Below, piece after piece: positions 1-9,772 of a stretch of 64,000 bases of DNA. The translations under genes and the position numbers were made by a program. This DNA is from Amblyomma americanum (taxonomy: Eukaryota; Arthropoda; Arachnida; Ixodida; Ixodidae). The stretch is taken from assembly GCF_052857255.1 (NCBI RefSeq), contig NC_135500.1, positions 52,787,272-52,851,271 of the forward strand, written 5' to 3'. Every line of letters begins with the position of its first letter. Positions within the stretch are counted from its first letter, which is position 1. The notes beneath the pieces are model-generated. The model had not been told where the DNA came from. It ran no database searches and worked only from the letters and a program-made list of their open reading frames with translations.

Positions 1-1010
1 AACAACACCCCCGTAAACTTAATTTGTTCTACAACGGGTACTTTCCCTTCCCATGTGTCAGCGCCTGTGTTGTACGTTCCTCTCTTCGCCTTGTCTTCGC
101 GCTGTTCCCTTTTCAGCAATGTTATTCCAACTAGCCCGCAACAACACCCTCGTAAACTTCATTTGTTCTACAATGGGCACTTTCCCTTCCCATGTGTCAG
201 CACCTGTGTTGTACGTTCCTCTCTTCGCCTTGTCTTCGCGCTGTTCCCTTTTCAGCAATGTTATAACAACTAGCTCGCAACAACACCCTCGTAAACTTCA
301 TTTCTTTCACAACGGGCACTTTCCCTTCCCATGTGTAAGTGCCTGTCTTGTACTTTCCTCTCTTCGCCTTGTCTTCGCGCTGTTTCCTTTTCAGCAATGT
401 TATACCAACTAGACCGCAACAACACTCTCGTAAACTTTATTTCTTCTACAACGGGCACTTCCCCTTCCCATGCGATAGCGGCTGTGTTGGATGTTCCTCT
501 CTTCGTCTTGAGTTCGCGCTGTTCCCTTTTCAGCAATGTTATACCAACTAGCCCGCAACAACACCCTCGTAAACTTCATTTCTTTCACAACGGGCACTTC
601 CCCTTCTCATGTGCCAGCGCCTGTGTTGTACGCTCCTCTCTTCGCCTTGTCTTCGCGCTGTTCCCTTTTCAGCAATGTTATAACAACTAGACCGCAACAA
701 CACCCTCCTAAACTTAATTTCTTTCACAACAGGCACTTTCCCTTCCCATGTGTCAGCGCCTGTTTTTTACGTTCCTCTCTTCGTCTTGAGTTCGCGCCGT
801 TCCCTTTTCAGCAATGTTATACCAACTAGCCCGCAGCAACACCCTCGTAAACTTCATTTCTTTCACAACGGGCACTTTCCCTTCCCATGTGTCAGCGCCT
901 GTGTTGTACATTCCTCTCTTCGTCTTGAGATCGCGCTGTTTCCTTTTCAGCAATGTTATACCAACTAGCCCCTAACAGCACCCTGATAAACTTCATTTCT
1001 TTCACAACAG
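1..1010 (+). repeat. Duplicated block, copy 1 (partner at 2778-3640)
   Basis: Positions 1-310 match 2778-3087 at an offset of 2,777 bp, sharing the GGGTACTT variant, the ATTCCAAC tail and the TACAATGGG variant. Positions from about 469 to 1010 match 3107-3640 at an offset of 2,638 bp. The offset changes by exactly 139, so this copy holds one monomer that the other lacks. Similarity ends near 1010, where this copy turns to the CAACAGG / GCGCATGTTTTG subtype. Confidence 0.8.
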
Positions 1011-1495
1011 GCACTTTCCCTTCCCATGTGTCAGCGCATGTTTTGTACGTTCCTCTCTTCGTCTTGAGTTCGCGCTGTTCTCTTTTCAGCAATGTTATAC
1101 CAACTAGCCCGCAACAACACCCTCGTAAATTTCATTTCTTTCACAACGGGCACTTCCCCTTCTCATGTGCCAGCGCCTGTGTTGTACGCTCCTCTCTTCG
1201 CCTTGTCTTCGCGGTGTTCCCTTTTCAGCAATGTTATACCAACTAGCCCGCAACAACACCCTCGTAAACTTCATTTCTTCCACAACGGGCACTTTCCCTT
1301 CCCATGTGCCAGTGCCTGTGTTGTACGTTCCTCTCTTCGCCTTGTCTTCGCGCTGTTGCCTTTTCAGCAATGTTATAACTAGCCCGCAACAACACCCTCG
1401 TAAACTTCATTTCTTTCACAACGGGCACGTTCCCTTCCCATGTGTCAGCGCCTGTGTTGTACGTTCCTCTCTTCGCCTTGGCTTCGCGCTGTTCC
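1010..1495 (+). repeat. Duplicated block, copy 1 (partner at 5178-5663)
   Basis: These 3.5 monomers match 5178-5663 at an offset of about 4,168 bp. They share the rare TCGTAAATTTCAT and TCTTCGCGGTGTTCC variants and the 136-bp monomer. Similarity ends in the monomer carrying TTGGCTTCGCGCTG, after which the two contexts differ. Confidence 0.75.
1243..1378 (+). repeat. 136-bp monomer subtype (3-bp deletion at the tail)
   Basis: The spacing of CTAG landmarks here is 136 instead of 139 because the tail reads TTATAACTAG without the usual CAA. The same form recurs at the monomer joins near 5543, 6513, 9565, 10816, 11368, 12752, 14834, 16916, 18164, 19412, 21494, 22881, 24963, 27045, 28710, 35933, 45789, 48431, 49817, 51479, 51618, 54532 and 56336. 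It sits at a fixed place in the left-domain HOR, usually with the GTGCCAGTGCCTG variant and GTTGCC in the pyrimidine tract, so it is a heritable subtype. It is a handy marker for HOR phase and explains why HOR lengths are slightly below multiples of 139. Confidence 0.9.
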
Positions 1496-2062
1496 CTTTT
1501 CAGCAATGTTATAACAACTAGCTCGCAACAACACCCTCGTAAACTTCATTTCTTTCTCAACGGGCACTTTCTCTTCCCATGTGTAAGCGCCTGCCTTGTA
1601 CGTTCCTCTCTTCGCCTTGTCTTCGCGCTGTTCCCTTTTCAGCACTGTTATAACAACTAGACCGCAACAACACCCTCGTAAACTTAATTTCTTTCACAAC
1701 AGGCACTTTTCTTTCCCATGTGTCAGCGCATGTTTTGTACGTTCCTCTCTTCGTCTTGAGTTCGCGCTGTTCCCTTTTCAGCAATGTTATACCAACTAGC
1801 CCGCAACAACACCCTCGTAAACTTCATTTCTTTCACAACGGGCACTTCCCCTTCTCATGTGCCAGCGCCTGTGTTGTACGCTCCTCTCTTCGCCTTGTCT
1901 TCGCGCTGTTCCCTTTTCAGCAATGTTATACCAACTAGCCCGCAACAACACCCTCGTAAACTTCATTTCTTCCACAACGGGCACTTGCCCTTCCCATGTT
2001 CCAGCGCCTGTGTTGTACGTTCCTCTCTTCGCCTTGTCTTCGCGCTGTTCCCTTTTCAGCAA

Positions 2063-2500
2063 TGTGTTAACAATTAGCCCGCAACAACACCCTCGTAAAC
2101 TTAATTTCTTTCACAACAGGCATTTTACCTTCCCATGTGTCAGCGCCTGTTAAGTACTTTCCTCTCTTCGTCTCGAGTTCGCGCTGTTCCCTTTTCAGCA
2201 ATGTTATACCAACTAGACCGCAACAACACCCTCGTAAACTTCATTTCTTCTACAACGGGCACTTCCCCTTCCCATGCGATAGCGGCTGTGTTGGATGTTC
2301 CTCTCTTCGTCTTGTGTTCGCGCTGTTCCCTTTTCAGCAATGCTATACCAACTAGCCCGCAACAACACCCTCGTCAACTTCTTTTCTTCTACAACGGGCA
2401 CTTTCCCTTCCCATGTGTCAGCGCCTGTGTTGTACGTTCCTCTCTTCGCCTTGTCTTTGCGCTCTTCCCTTTTCAGCAATGTTATAACAACTGGCTCGCA
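2063..2500 (+). repeat. Three-monomer block related to 7213-7640 and 7908-8335
   Basis: Shares the ordered subtypes CAACAGGCATTTTACC, then GATAGCGG, then CGTCAACTTCTTTTCTTC, then ACAACTGGCTCGC with the 695-bp pair further right, at an offset of 5,138 bp. It is an older relative of that unit. The preceding ATGTGTTAACAATTAG variant recurs near 28013 and 29680. Confidence 0.75.
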
Positions 2501-2777
2501 ACAACACCCTCGTAAACTTAATTTCTTTCACAACAGGCACTTTCCTTTCCCATGTGTCAGCGCCTGTTTTGTACGTTCCTCTCTTCGTCTTGAGTTCGCG
2601 CTGTTCCCTTTTCAGCAATGTTATACCAACTAGCCCGCAACAACACCCTCGTAAACTTCATTTCATTCACAACGGGCACTTTCCCTTCCCATGTGTCAGC
2701 GCCTGTGTTGTACGCTCCTCTCTTAGCCTTGTCTTCGCGCTGTTCCCTTTTCAGCATTGTGATACCAACTAGGTCGC

Positions 2778-3640
2778 AACAACACCCCCGTAAACTTAAT
2801 TTGTTCTACAACGGGTACTTTCCCTTCCCATGTGTCAGCGCCTGTGTTGTACGTTCCTCTCTTCGCCTTGTCTTCGCGCTGTTCCCTTTTCAGCAATGTT
2901 ATTCCAACTAGCCCGCAACAACACCCTCGTAAACTTCATTTGTTCTACAATGGGCACTTTCCCTTCCCATGTGTCAGCACCTGTGTTGTACGTTCCTCTC
3001 TTCGCCTTTTCTTCGCGCTGTTCCCTTTTCAGCAATGTTATAACAACTAGCTCGCAACAACACCCTCGTAAACTTCATTTCTTTCACAACGGGCACTTCC
3101 CCTTCCCATGCGATAGCGGCTGTGTTGGATGTTCCTCTCTTCGTCTTGAGTTCGCGCTGTTCCCTTTTCAGCAATGTTATACCAACTAGCCCGCAACAAC
3201 ACCCTCGTAAACTTCATTTCTTTCACAACGGGCACTTCCCCTTCTCATGTGCCAGCGCCTGTGTTGTACGCTCCTCTCTTCGCCTTGTCTTCGCGCTGTT
3301 CCCTTTTCAGCAATGTTATAACAACTAGACCGCAACAACACCCTCCTAAACTTAATTTCTTTCACAACAGGCACTTTCCCTTCCCATGTGTCAGCGCCTG
3401 TTTTTTACGTTCCTCTCTTCGTCTTGAGTTCGCGCCGTTCCCTTTTCAGCAATGTTATACCAACTAGCCCGCAGCAACACCCTCGTAAACTTCATTTCTT
3501 TCACAACGGGCACTTTCCCTTCCCATGTGTCAGCGCCTGTGTTGTACATTCCTCTCTTCGTCTTGAGATCGCGCTGGTTCCTTTTCAGCAATGTTATACA
3601 AACTAGCCCCTAACAGCACCCTGATAAACTTCATTTCTTT
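2778..3640 (+). repeat. Duplicated block, copy 2 (partner at 1-1010)
   Basis: Matches 1-310 and 469-1010 with one monomer missing at the junction near 3087-3107. There the 5' part of a TTTCACAACGGG monomer is fused to the 3' part of a GATAGCGG monomer without disturbing the 139-bp register. Private differences include TCGCCTTTTCTTCGCG near 3001 and GCGCTGGTTCC near 3573. Confidence 0.8.
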
Positions 3641-4576
3641 CACAACGGGCACTTTCCCTTCCCATGTGTCAGCGCCTGTGTTGTACGCTCCTCTCTTCGC
3701 CTTGTCTTCGCGCTGTTCCCTTTTCTGCAATGTTATACCAACTAGCCCGCAACAACGCCTTCGTAAACTTCATTTGTTCTACAACGGGCACTTTCCCTTC
3801 CCATGTCTCAGCGCCTGTGTGGTACGTTCCTCTCTTCGCCTTGTCTTCGCGCTGTTTCCCATTTCAGCAATGTTATAACAAATAGCCCGCAACAACACCC
3901 TCGTAAACTTCATTTCTTTCACAACGGGCACTTTCCCTTCCCATGTGTCAGCGCCTGTTTTGTACGTTCCTCTCTTCGTCTTGAGTTCGCGCTGTTCCCT
4001 TTTCAGCAATGTTATACCAACTAGCCCGCAACAACACCCTCGTAAACTTCATTTCATTCACAACGGGCACTTTCCCTTCCCATGTGTCAGCGCCTGTGTT
4101 GTACGCTCCTCTCTTCGCCTTGTCTTCGCGCTGTTCCCTTTTCAGCAATGTTATACCAACTAGGTCGCAACAACACCCCCGTAAACTTAATTTGTTCTAA
4201 AACGGGTACTTTCCCTTCCCATGTGTCAGCGCCTGTGTTGTACGTTCCTCTCTTCGCCTTGTCTTCGCGCTGTTCCCTTTTCTGCAATGTTATTCCAACT
4301 AGCCCGCAACAACACCCTCGTAAACTTCATTTGTTCTACAAAGGGCACTTTTCCTTCCCATGTGTCAGCACCTGTGTTGTACGTTCCTCTCTTCGCCTTG
4401 TCTTCGCGCTGTTCCCTTTTCAGCAATGTTATAACAACTAGCTCGCAACAACACCCTCGTAAACTTCATTTCTTTCACAACGGGCACTTTCCCTTCCCAT
4501 GTGTAAGCGCCTGTCTTGTACTTTCCTCTCTTCGCCTTGTCTTCGCGCTGTTTCCTTTTCAGCAATGTTATACCAA

Positions 4577-4715
4577 CTAGACCGCAACAACACCCTCGTA
4601 AACTTTATTTCTTCTACAACGGGCACTTCCCCTTCCCATGCGATAGCGGCTGTGTTGGACGTTCCTCTCTTCGTCTTGTGTTCGCGCTGTTCCCTTTTCA
4701 GCAATGTTATAACAA
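4577..4715 (+). repeat. 'GATAGCGG' monomer subtype (example)
   Basis: This is the most distinctive linked-variant monomer. It carries CTAGACCGC at the start, CTTCTACAACGGG, CACTTCCCCTTCC, GCGATAGCGG in place of the usual TGTCAGCGC, GTTGGACG or GTTGGATG, and usually TCGTCTTGTGTTCGCG. The linked set recurs about 38 times, for example near 471, 2275, 7412, 8107, 11018, 14208, 16290, 20868, 24338, 26419, 34471, 35027, 38221, 42386, 49328 and 61255. It is present in both domains and so predates their separate amplification. A slightly altered copy, AAGCGATAGC, occurs near 32388 and 36701. Confidence 0.9.
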
Positions 4716-5410
4716 CTAGCTCGCAACAACACCCTCGTAAACTTCATTTCTTTCTCAACGGGCACTTTCTCTTCCCATGTGTAAGCGCCTGCCTTGTACG
4801 TTCCTCTCTTCGCCTTGTCTTCGCGCTGTTCCCTTTTCAGCACTGTTATAACAACTAGACCGCAACAACACCCTCGTAAACTTAATTTCTTTCACAACAG
4901 GCACGTTCCCTTCCCATGTGTCAGCGCCTGTGTTGTACGTTCCTCTCTTCGCCTTGTCTTCGCGCTGTTTCCTTTTCAGCAATGTTATAACAACTAGCCA
5001 GCAACAACACCCTCGTAAACTTCATTTCTTTCACAACGGGCACTTTCTCTTCCCATGTGTCAGCGCCTGTGTAGTACGCTCCTCTCTTCGCCTTGTGTTC
5101 GCGCTGTTACCTTTTCAGAAATGTTATAACAACTAGCCCGCAACAACACCCTCGTAAACTTAATTTCTTTCACAACAGGCACTTTCCCTTCCCATGTGTC
5201 AGCGCATGTTTTGTACGTTCCTCTCTTCGTCTTGAGTTCGCGCTGTTCTCTTTTCAGCAATGTTATACCAACTAGCCCGCAACAACACCCTCGTAAATTT
5301 CATTTCTTTCACAACGGGCACTTCCCCTTCTCATGTGCCAGCGCCTGTGTTGTACGCTCCTCTCTTCGCCTTGTCTTCGCGGTGTTCCCTTTTCAGCAAT
5401 GTTATACCAA

Positions 5411-6380
5411 CTAGCCCGCAACAACACCCTCGTAAACTTCATTTCTTCCACAACGGGCACTTTCCCTTCCCATGTGCCAGTGCCTGTGTTGTACGTTCCT
5501 CTCTTCGCCTTGTCTTCGCGCTGTTGCCTTTTCAGCAATGTTATAACTAGCCCGCAACAACACCCTCGTAAACTTCATTTCTTTCACAACGGGCACGTTC
5601 CCTTCCCATGTGTCAGCGCCTGTGTTGTACGTTCCTCTCTTCGCCTTGGCTTCGCGCTGTTTCCTTTTCAGCAATGTTATAACAACTAGCCAGCAACAAC
5701 ACTTTCGTAAACTTCATTTCTTTCACAACGGGCACTTTCTCTTCCCATGTGTCAGCGCCTGTGTAGTACGCTCCTCTCTTCGCCTTGTGTTCGCGCTGTT
5801 ACCTTTTCAGAAATGTTATAACAACTAGCCCGCAACAACACCCTCGTAAACTTAATTTCTTTCACAACAGGCACTTTCCCTTCCCATGTGTCAGCGCCTG
5901 TTTTGTATGTTCCTCGCTTCGTCTCGTGTTCGCGCTGTTCCCTTTTCAGCAATGTTATAGCAACTAGCCCGCAACAACACCCTCGTCAACTTCATTTCTT
6001 CTACAACGGGCACTTTCCCTTCCCATGTGTCAGCGCATGTGTTGCACGTTCCTCTCTTTGCCTTGTCTTCGCGCTGTTCCCTTTTCAGCAATGCTATAAC
6101 AACTAGCCCGCAACAACACCCTCGTAAACTTCATTTCTTCCACAACGGGCACTTTCCCTTCCCATTTGTCAGCGCCTGTGTTTTACGCTCCTCTCTTCGC
6201 CTTGTCTTCGCGCTGTTCCCTTTTCAGCAATGTTATACCAACTAGCCCGCAACAACACCCTCGTAAACTTCCTTTGTTCTACAACGGGCACTTTCCCTTC
6301 CCATGTGTCAGCGCCTGTGTTGTACGTTCCTCTCTTCGCCTTGTCTTCGCGCTGTTGCCTTTTCAGCAATGTTATAACAA
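5411..6380 (+). repeat. 970-bp local HOR unit (7 monomers), copy 1
   Basis: The 136-bp monomer, the TTGGCTTCGCGCTGTTTCC monomer, the ACACTTTCG monomer, the GTGTAGTACGCTCC monomer and those carrying GTATGTTCCTCGCTTCG, GCGCATGTGTTGCACG and CCCATTTGTCAGC follow in order. The next copy repeats this order at an offset of 970 bp and then 831 bp. The same order reappears inside the left-domain HOR (near 11435-12130, 21563-22260 and 27114-27810), so this region holds an early form of that module. Confidence 0.8.
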
Positions 6381-7240
6381 CTAGCCCGCAACAACACCCT
6401 CGTAAACTTCATTTCTTCCACAATGGGCACTTTCCCTTCCCATGTGCCAGTGCCTGTGTTGTACGTTCCTCTCTTCGCCTTGTCTTCGCACTGTTGCCTT
6501 TTCAGCAATGTTATAACTAGCCCGCAACAACACCCTCGTAAACTTCATTTCTTTCACAACGGGCACATTACCTTCCCACGTGTCAGCGCCTGTGTTGTAC
6601 GTTCCTCTCTTCGCCTTGGCTTCGCGCTGTTTCCTTTTCAGCAATGTTATAACAACTAGCCAGCAACAACACTTTCGTAAACTTCATTTCTTTCACAACG
6701 GGCACTTTCTCTTCCCATGTGTCAGCGCCTGTTTTGTATGTTCCTCGCTTCGTCTCGTGTTCGTGCTGTTCCCTTTTCAGCAATGTTATAGCAACTAGCC
6801 CGCAACAACACCCTCGTCAACTTCATTTCTTCTACAACGGGCACTTTCCCTTCCCATGTGTCAGCGCATGTGTTGCACGTTCCTCTCTTTGCCTTGTCTT
6901 CGCGCTGTTCCCTTTTCAGCAATGCTATAACAACTAGCCCGCAACAACACCCTCGTAAACTTCATTTCTTCCACAACGGGCACTTTCCCTTCCCATTTGT
7001 CAGCGCCTGTGTTTTACGCTCCTCTCTTCGCCTTGTCTTCGCGCTGTTCCCTTTTCAGCAATGTTATACCAACTAGCCCGCAACAACACCCTCGTAAACT
7101 TAATTTGTTCTACAACGGGCACTTTCCCTTCCCATGTGTCAGCGCCTGTGTTGTACGTTCCTCTCTTCGCCTTGTCTTCGCGCTGTTGCCTTTTCAGCAA
7201 TGTTATAACAACTAGCCCGCAACAACACCCTCGTAAACTT
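6381..7240 (+). repeat. 831-bp local HOR unit (6 monomers), copy 2
   Basis: Repeats 5411-6380 but lacks the monomer with GTGTAGTACGCTCC and TTTTCAGAAATG. The junction is the monomer around 6659-6797. Its first half is the ACACTTTCG / CACTTTCTCTTCC type and its second half the GTATGTTCCTCGC type, with 139-bp register preserved. Similarity to copy 1 is lost near 7240, where the CAACAGGCATTTTACC subtype begins. Confidence 0.8.
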
Positions 7241-7907
7241 AATTTCTTTCACAACAGGCATTTTACCTTCCCATGTGTCAGCGCCTGTTTAGTACTTTCC
7301 TCTCTTCGTCTCGAGTTCGCGCTGTTCCCTTTTCAGCAATGTTATACCAACTAGACCGCAACAACACCCTCGTAAACTTCATTTCTTCTACAACGGGCAC
7401 TTCCCCTTCCCATGCGATAGCGGGTGTGTTGGATGTTCCTCTCTTCGTCTTGTGTTCGCGCTGTTCCCTTTTCAGCAATGCTATACCAACTAGCCCGCAA
7501 CAACACCCTCGTCAACTTCTTTTCTTCTACAACGGGCACTTTCCCTTCCCATGTGTCAGCGCCTGTGTTGTACGTTCCTCTCTTCGCCTTGTCTTCGCGC
7601 TGTTCCCTTTTCAGCAATGTTATAACAACTGGCTCGCAACAACACCCTCGTAAACTTCAGTTCTTTCACAACGGGCACTTTCCCTTCTCATGTGTCAGCG
7701 CCTGTCTTGTACGTTCCTCTCTTCGCCTTGTCTTCGCGCTGTTCCCTTTTCAGCACTGTTGTAACAATTAGACCGCAACAACACCCTCGTAAACTTAATT
7801 TCTTTCACAACAGGCACTTTCTTTTCCCATGTGTCAGCGCCTGTTTTGTTCGTTCCTCTCTTCGTCTTGAGTTCGCGCTGTTTCCTTTTCAGCAATGTTA
7901 TACCAAC
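7213..7907 (+). repeat. 695-bp tandem unit (5 monomers), copy 1
   Basis: Five monomers (5 x 139 = 695) are repeated immediately at 7908. Diagnostic variants in order: GCATTTTACC with GTTTAGTACTTTCC, GATAGCGG, CGTCAACTTCTTTTC, CTTCAGTTCTTTC, and CTGTTGTAACAATTAG with GTTTTGTTCGTTCC. Copy 1 has GCGGGTGTGTTGG near 7420 where copy 2 has GCGGCTGTGTTGG. Confidence 0.88.
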
Positions 7908-8620
7908 TAGCCCGCAACAACACCCTCGTAAACTTAATTTCTTTCACAACAGGCATTTTACCTTCCCATGTGTCAGCGCCTGTTTAGTACTTTCCTCTCT
8001 TCGTCTCGAGTTCGCGCTGTTCCCTTTTCAGCAATGTTATACCAACTAGACCGCAACAACACCCTCGTAAATTTCATTTCTTCTACAACGGGCACTTCCC
8101 CTTCCCATGCGATAGCGGCTGTGTTGGATGTTCCTCTCTTCGTCTTGTGTTCGCGCTGTTCCCTTTTCAGCAATGCTATACCAACTAGCCCGCAACAACA
8201 CCCTCGTCAACTTCTTTTCTTCTACAACGGGCACTTTCCCTTCCCATGTGTCAGCGCCTGTGTTGTACGTTCCTCTCTTCGCCTTGTCTTCGCGCTGTTC
8301 CCTTTTCAGCAATGTTATAACAACTGGCTCGCAACAACACCCTCGTAAACTTCAGTTCTTTCACAACGGGCACTTTCCCTTCTCATGTGTCAGCGCCTGT
8401 CTTGTACGTTCCTCTCTTCGCCTTGTCTTCGCGCTGTTCCCTTTTCAGCACTGTTGTAACAATTAGACCGCAACAACACCCACGTAAACTTAATTTCTTT
8501 CACAACAGGCACTTTCTTTTCCCATGTGTCAGCGCCTGTTTTGTTCGTTCCTCTCTTCGTCTTGAGTTCGCGCTGTTTCCTTTTCAGCAATGTTATACCA
8601 ACTAGCCCGCAACAACACCC
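7908..8620 (+). repeat. 695-bp tandem unit (5 monomers), copy 2
   Basis: Exact-order repeat of 7213-7907 at an offset of 695 bp with only a few base differences (for example ACCCACGTAAAC near 8480 against ACCCTCGTAAAC). Identity fades after about 8620, where TTTCACAGCGGG begins a different monomer series. Confidence 0.88.
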
Positions 8621-8740
8621 TCGTAAACTTCATTTCTTTCACAGCGGGCACTTTCCCTTCCCATGTGTCAGCACCTGTGTTGTACGTTCCTCTCCTCGCT
8701 TTGTCTTCGCGCTGTTCCCTCTTCAGCAATGTTATACCAA

Positions 8741-8879
8741 CTAGCCCGCAACAACACCCTCGTAAACTTCATTTCTTTCACAACGGGCACTTTCCCTTCC
8801 CATGTGTCAGCGCCTGTGTTGTACGCTCCTCTCTTCGCCTTGTCTTCGCGCTGTTCCCTTTTCAGCAATGTTATACCAA
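8741..8879 (+). repeat. Reference monomer of the 139-bp satellite
   Basis: Chosen because it lies close to the majority sequence. Landmarks by monomer position: CTAG at 1-4, an AACAACACC stretch at about 10-18, GTAAAC at 22-27, AACGGGCAC at 42-50, CCCATGTGTCAG at 59-70, CGCCTGTGTTGTACG at 71-85, a long pyrimidine-rich tract at 87-123, CAG at 123-125, and ATGTTATA at 128-135. The majority form counts to A25 C47 G21 T46, which is 49% GC and 67% pyrimidine, with 8 CpGs. Two short perfect inverted pairs are present: ACAACAC at 11-17 with GTGTTGT at 76-82, and CAGCGC at 68-73 with GCGCTG at 108-113. Most variation among monomers falls at 4-9, 29-43, 51-70, 75-88 and 96-108, and at the ATAACAA/ATACCAA/ATTCCAA tail. 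Confidence 0.95.
8762..8865 (+). other. Intron-like GT...AG interval in the reference monomer
   Basis: GTAAAC at monomer positions 22-27 resembles a 5' splice site. The pyrimidine tract ending CCCTTTTCAG at 116-125 resembles a 3' splice site. They would bound a 104-nt interval with 35 nt between successive intervals. Most monomers keep both; HOR-specific variants lose one (CCTAAAC, GATAAAC, TTTTCTGC, CTCACC). Nothing shows that the array is transcribed or spliced. Confidence 0.2.
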
Positions 8880-9772
8880 TTAGCCCGCAACAACACCCTC
8901 GTAAACTTAATTTGTTCTACAACGGGCACTTTGCTTTCCCATGTGTCAGCGCCTGTGTTGTACATTCCTTTCTTCGTCTTGTCTTCGCGCTGTTCCCTTT
9001 TCAGCAATGTTATAACAACTACCCGCAACAACACCCTCGTAAACTTCATTTCTTTCTCAACGGGCACTTTCTCTTCCCATGTGTAAGCGCCTGCCTTGTA
9101 CGTTCCTCTCTTCGCCTTGTCTTCGCGCTGTTCCCTTTTCAGCAATGTTATACCAACTAGCCCGCAACAACACCCTCGTAAACTTCATTTCTTTCACAAC
9201 GGGCACTTCCCCTTCTCATGTGCCAGCGCCTGTGTTGTACGCTCCTCTCTTCGCCTTGTCTTCGCGCTGTTCCCTTTTCAGCAATGTTATACCAACTAGC
9301 CCGCTACAACACCCTCGTAAACTTCATTTCTTTCACAACGGGCACTTCCCCTTCTCATGTGCCAGCGCCTGTGTTGTACGCTCCTCTCTTCGCCTTGTCT
9401 TCGCGCTGTTCCCTTTTCAGCAATGTTATACCAACTAGCAAGCAACAACACCCTCGTAAACTTCATTTCTTCCACAACGGGCACTTTCCCTTCCCATGTG
9501 CCAGTGCCTGTGTTGCACGTTCCTCTCTTCGCCTTGTCTTCGCGCTGTTGCCTTTTCAGCAATGTTATAACTAGCCCGCAACAACACCCTCGTAAACTTC
9601 ATTTCTTTCACAACGGGCACGTTCCCTTCCCATGTGTCAGCGCCTGTGTTGTACGTTCCTCTCTTCGCCTTGTCTTCGCGCTGTTCCCTTTTCAGCAATG
9701 TTATAACAACTAGACCGCAACAACACCCTCCTAAACTTAATTTCTTTCACAACAGGCACTTTCCCTTCCCAT

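Larger units (their letters stand above)
8620..9772 (+). repeat. Irregular monomers leading into the left-domain HOR
   Basis: Ordinary monomers, partly matching 30170-30790 (shared TTTGCTTTCCCATG and the AACAACTACCCGC join near 9012 and 30660). From about 9080 onward the monomers enter the order seen in the left-domain HOR. The CCGCTACAACACC and CTAGCAAGC variants near 9301 and 9437 are private. Confidence 0.7.

Noticed and set aside
58..258. Minus-strand Lys/Arg-rich frames starting MLKREQRE, 66-112 codons
   Set aside because: They are the reverse complement of the pyrimidine-rich tract and recur every 139 bases. The basic composition reflects purine-rich DNA, not a real basic protein family.
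53..412. Hundreds of + strand open frames of 66-126 codons with similar Cys/Phe/Ser/Arg-rich peptides
   Set aside because: They tile the satellite in all three frames with a 139-bp step, their ends fall on fixed monomer stops, and monomer length is not a multiple of three. No coding constraint is visible.
8751..8822. Hairpin or tRNA/ncRNA-like fold from the inverted pairs at monomer positions 11-17/76-82 and 68-73/108-113
   Set aside because: The stems are 6-7 bp with loops of 34 and 58 nt and overlap one another. This is too weak to call an RNA gene.
8862..8876. TTATAACAA / TTATACCAA as a TATA-box promoter
   Set aside because: It is part of every monomer, with no associated initiator or gene. 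Simple AT-rich resemblance is not support.
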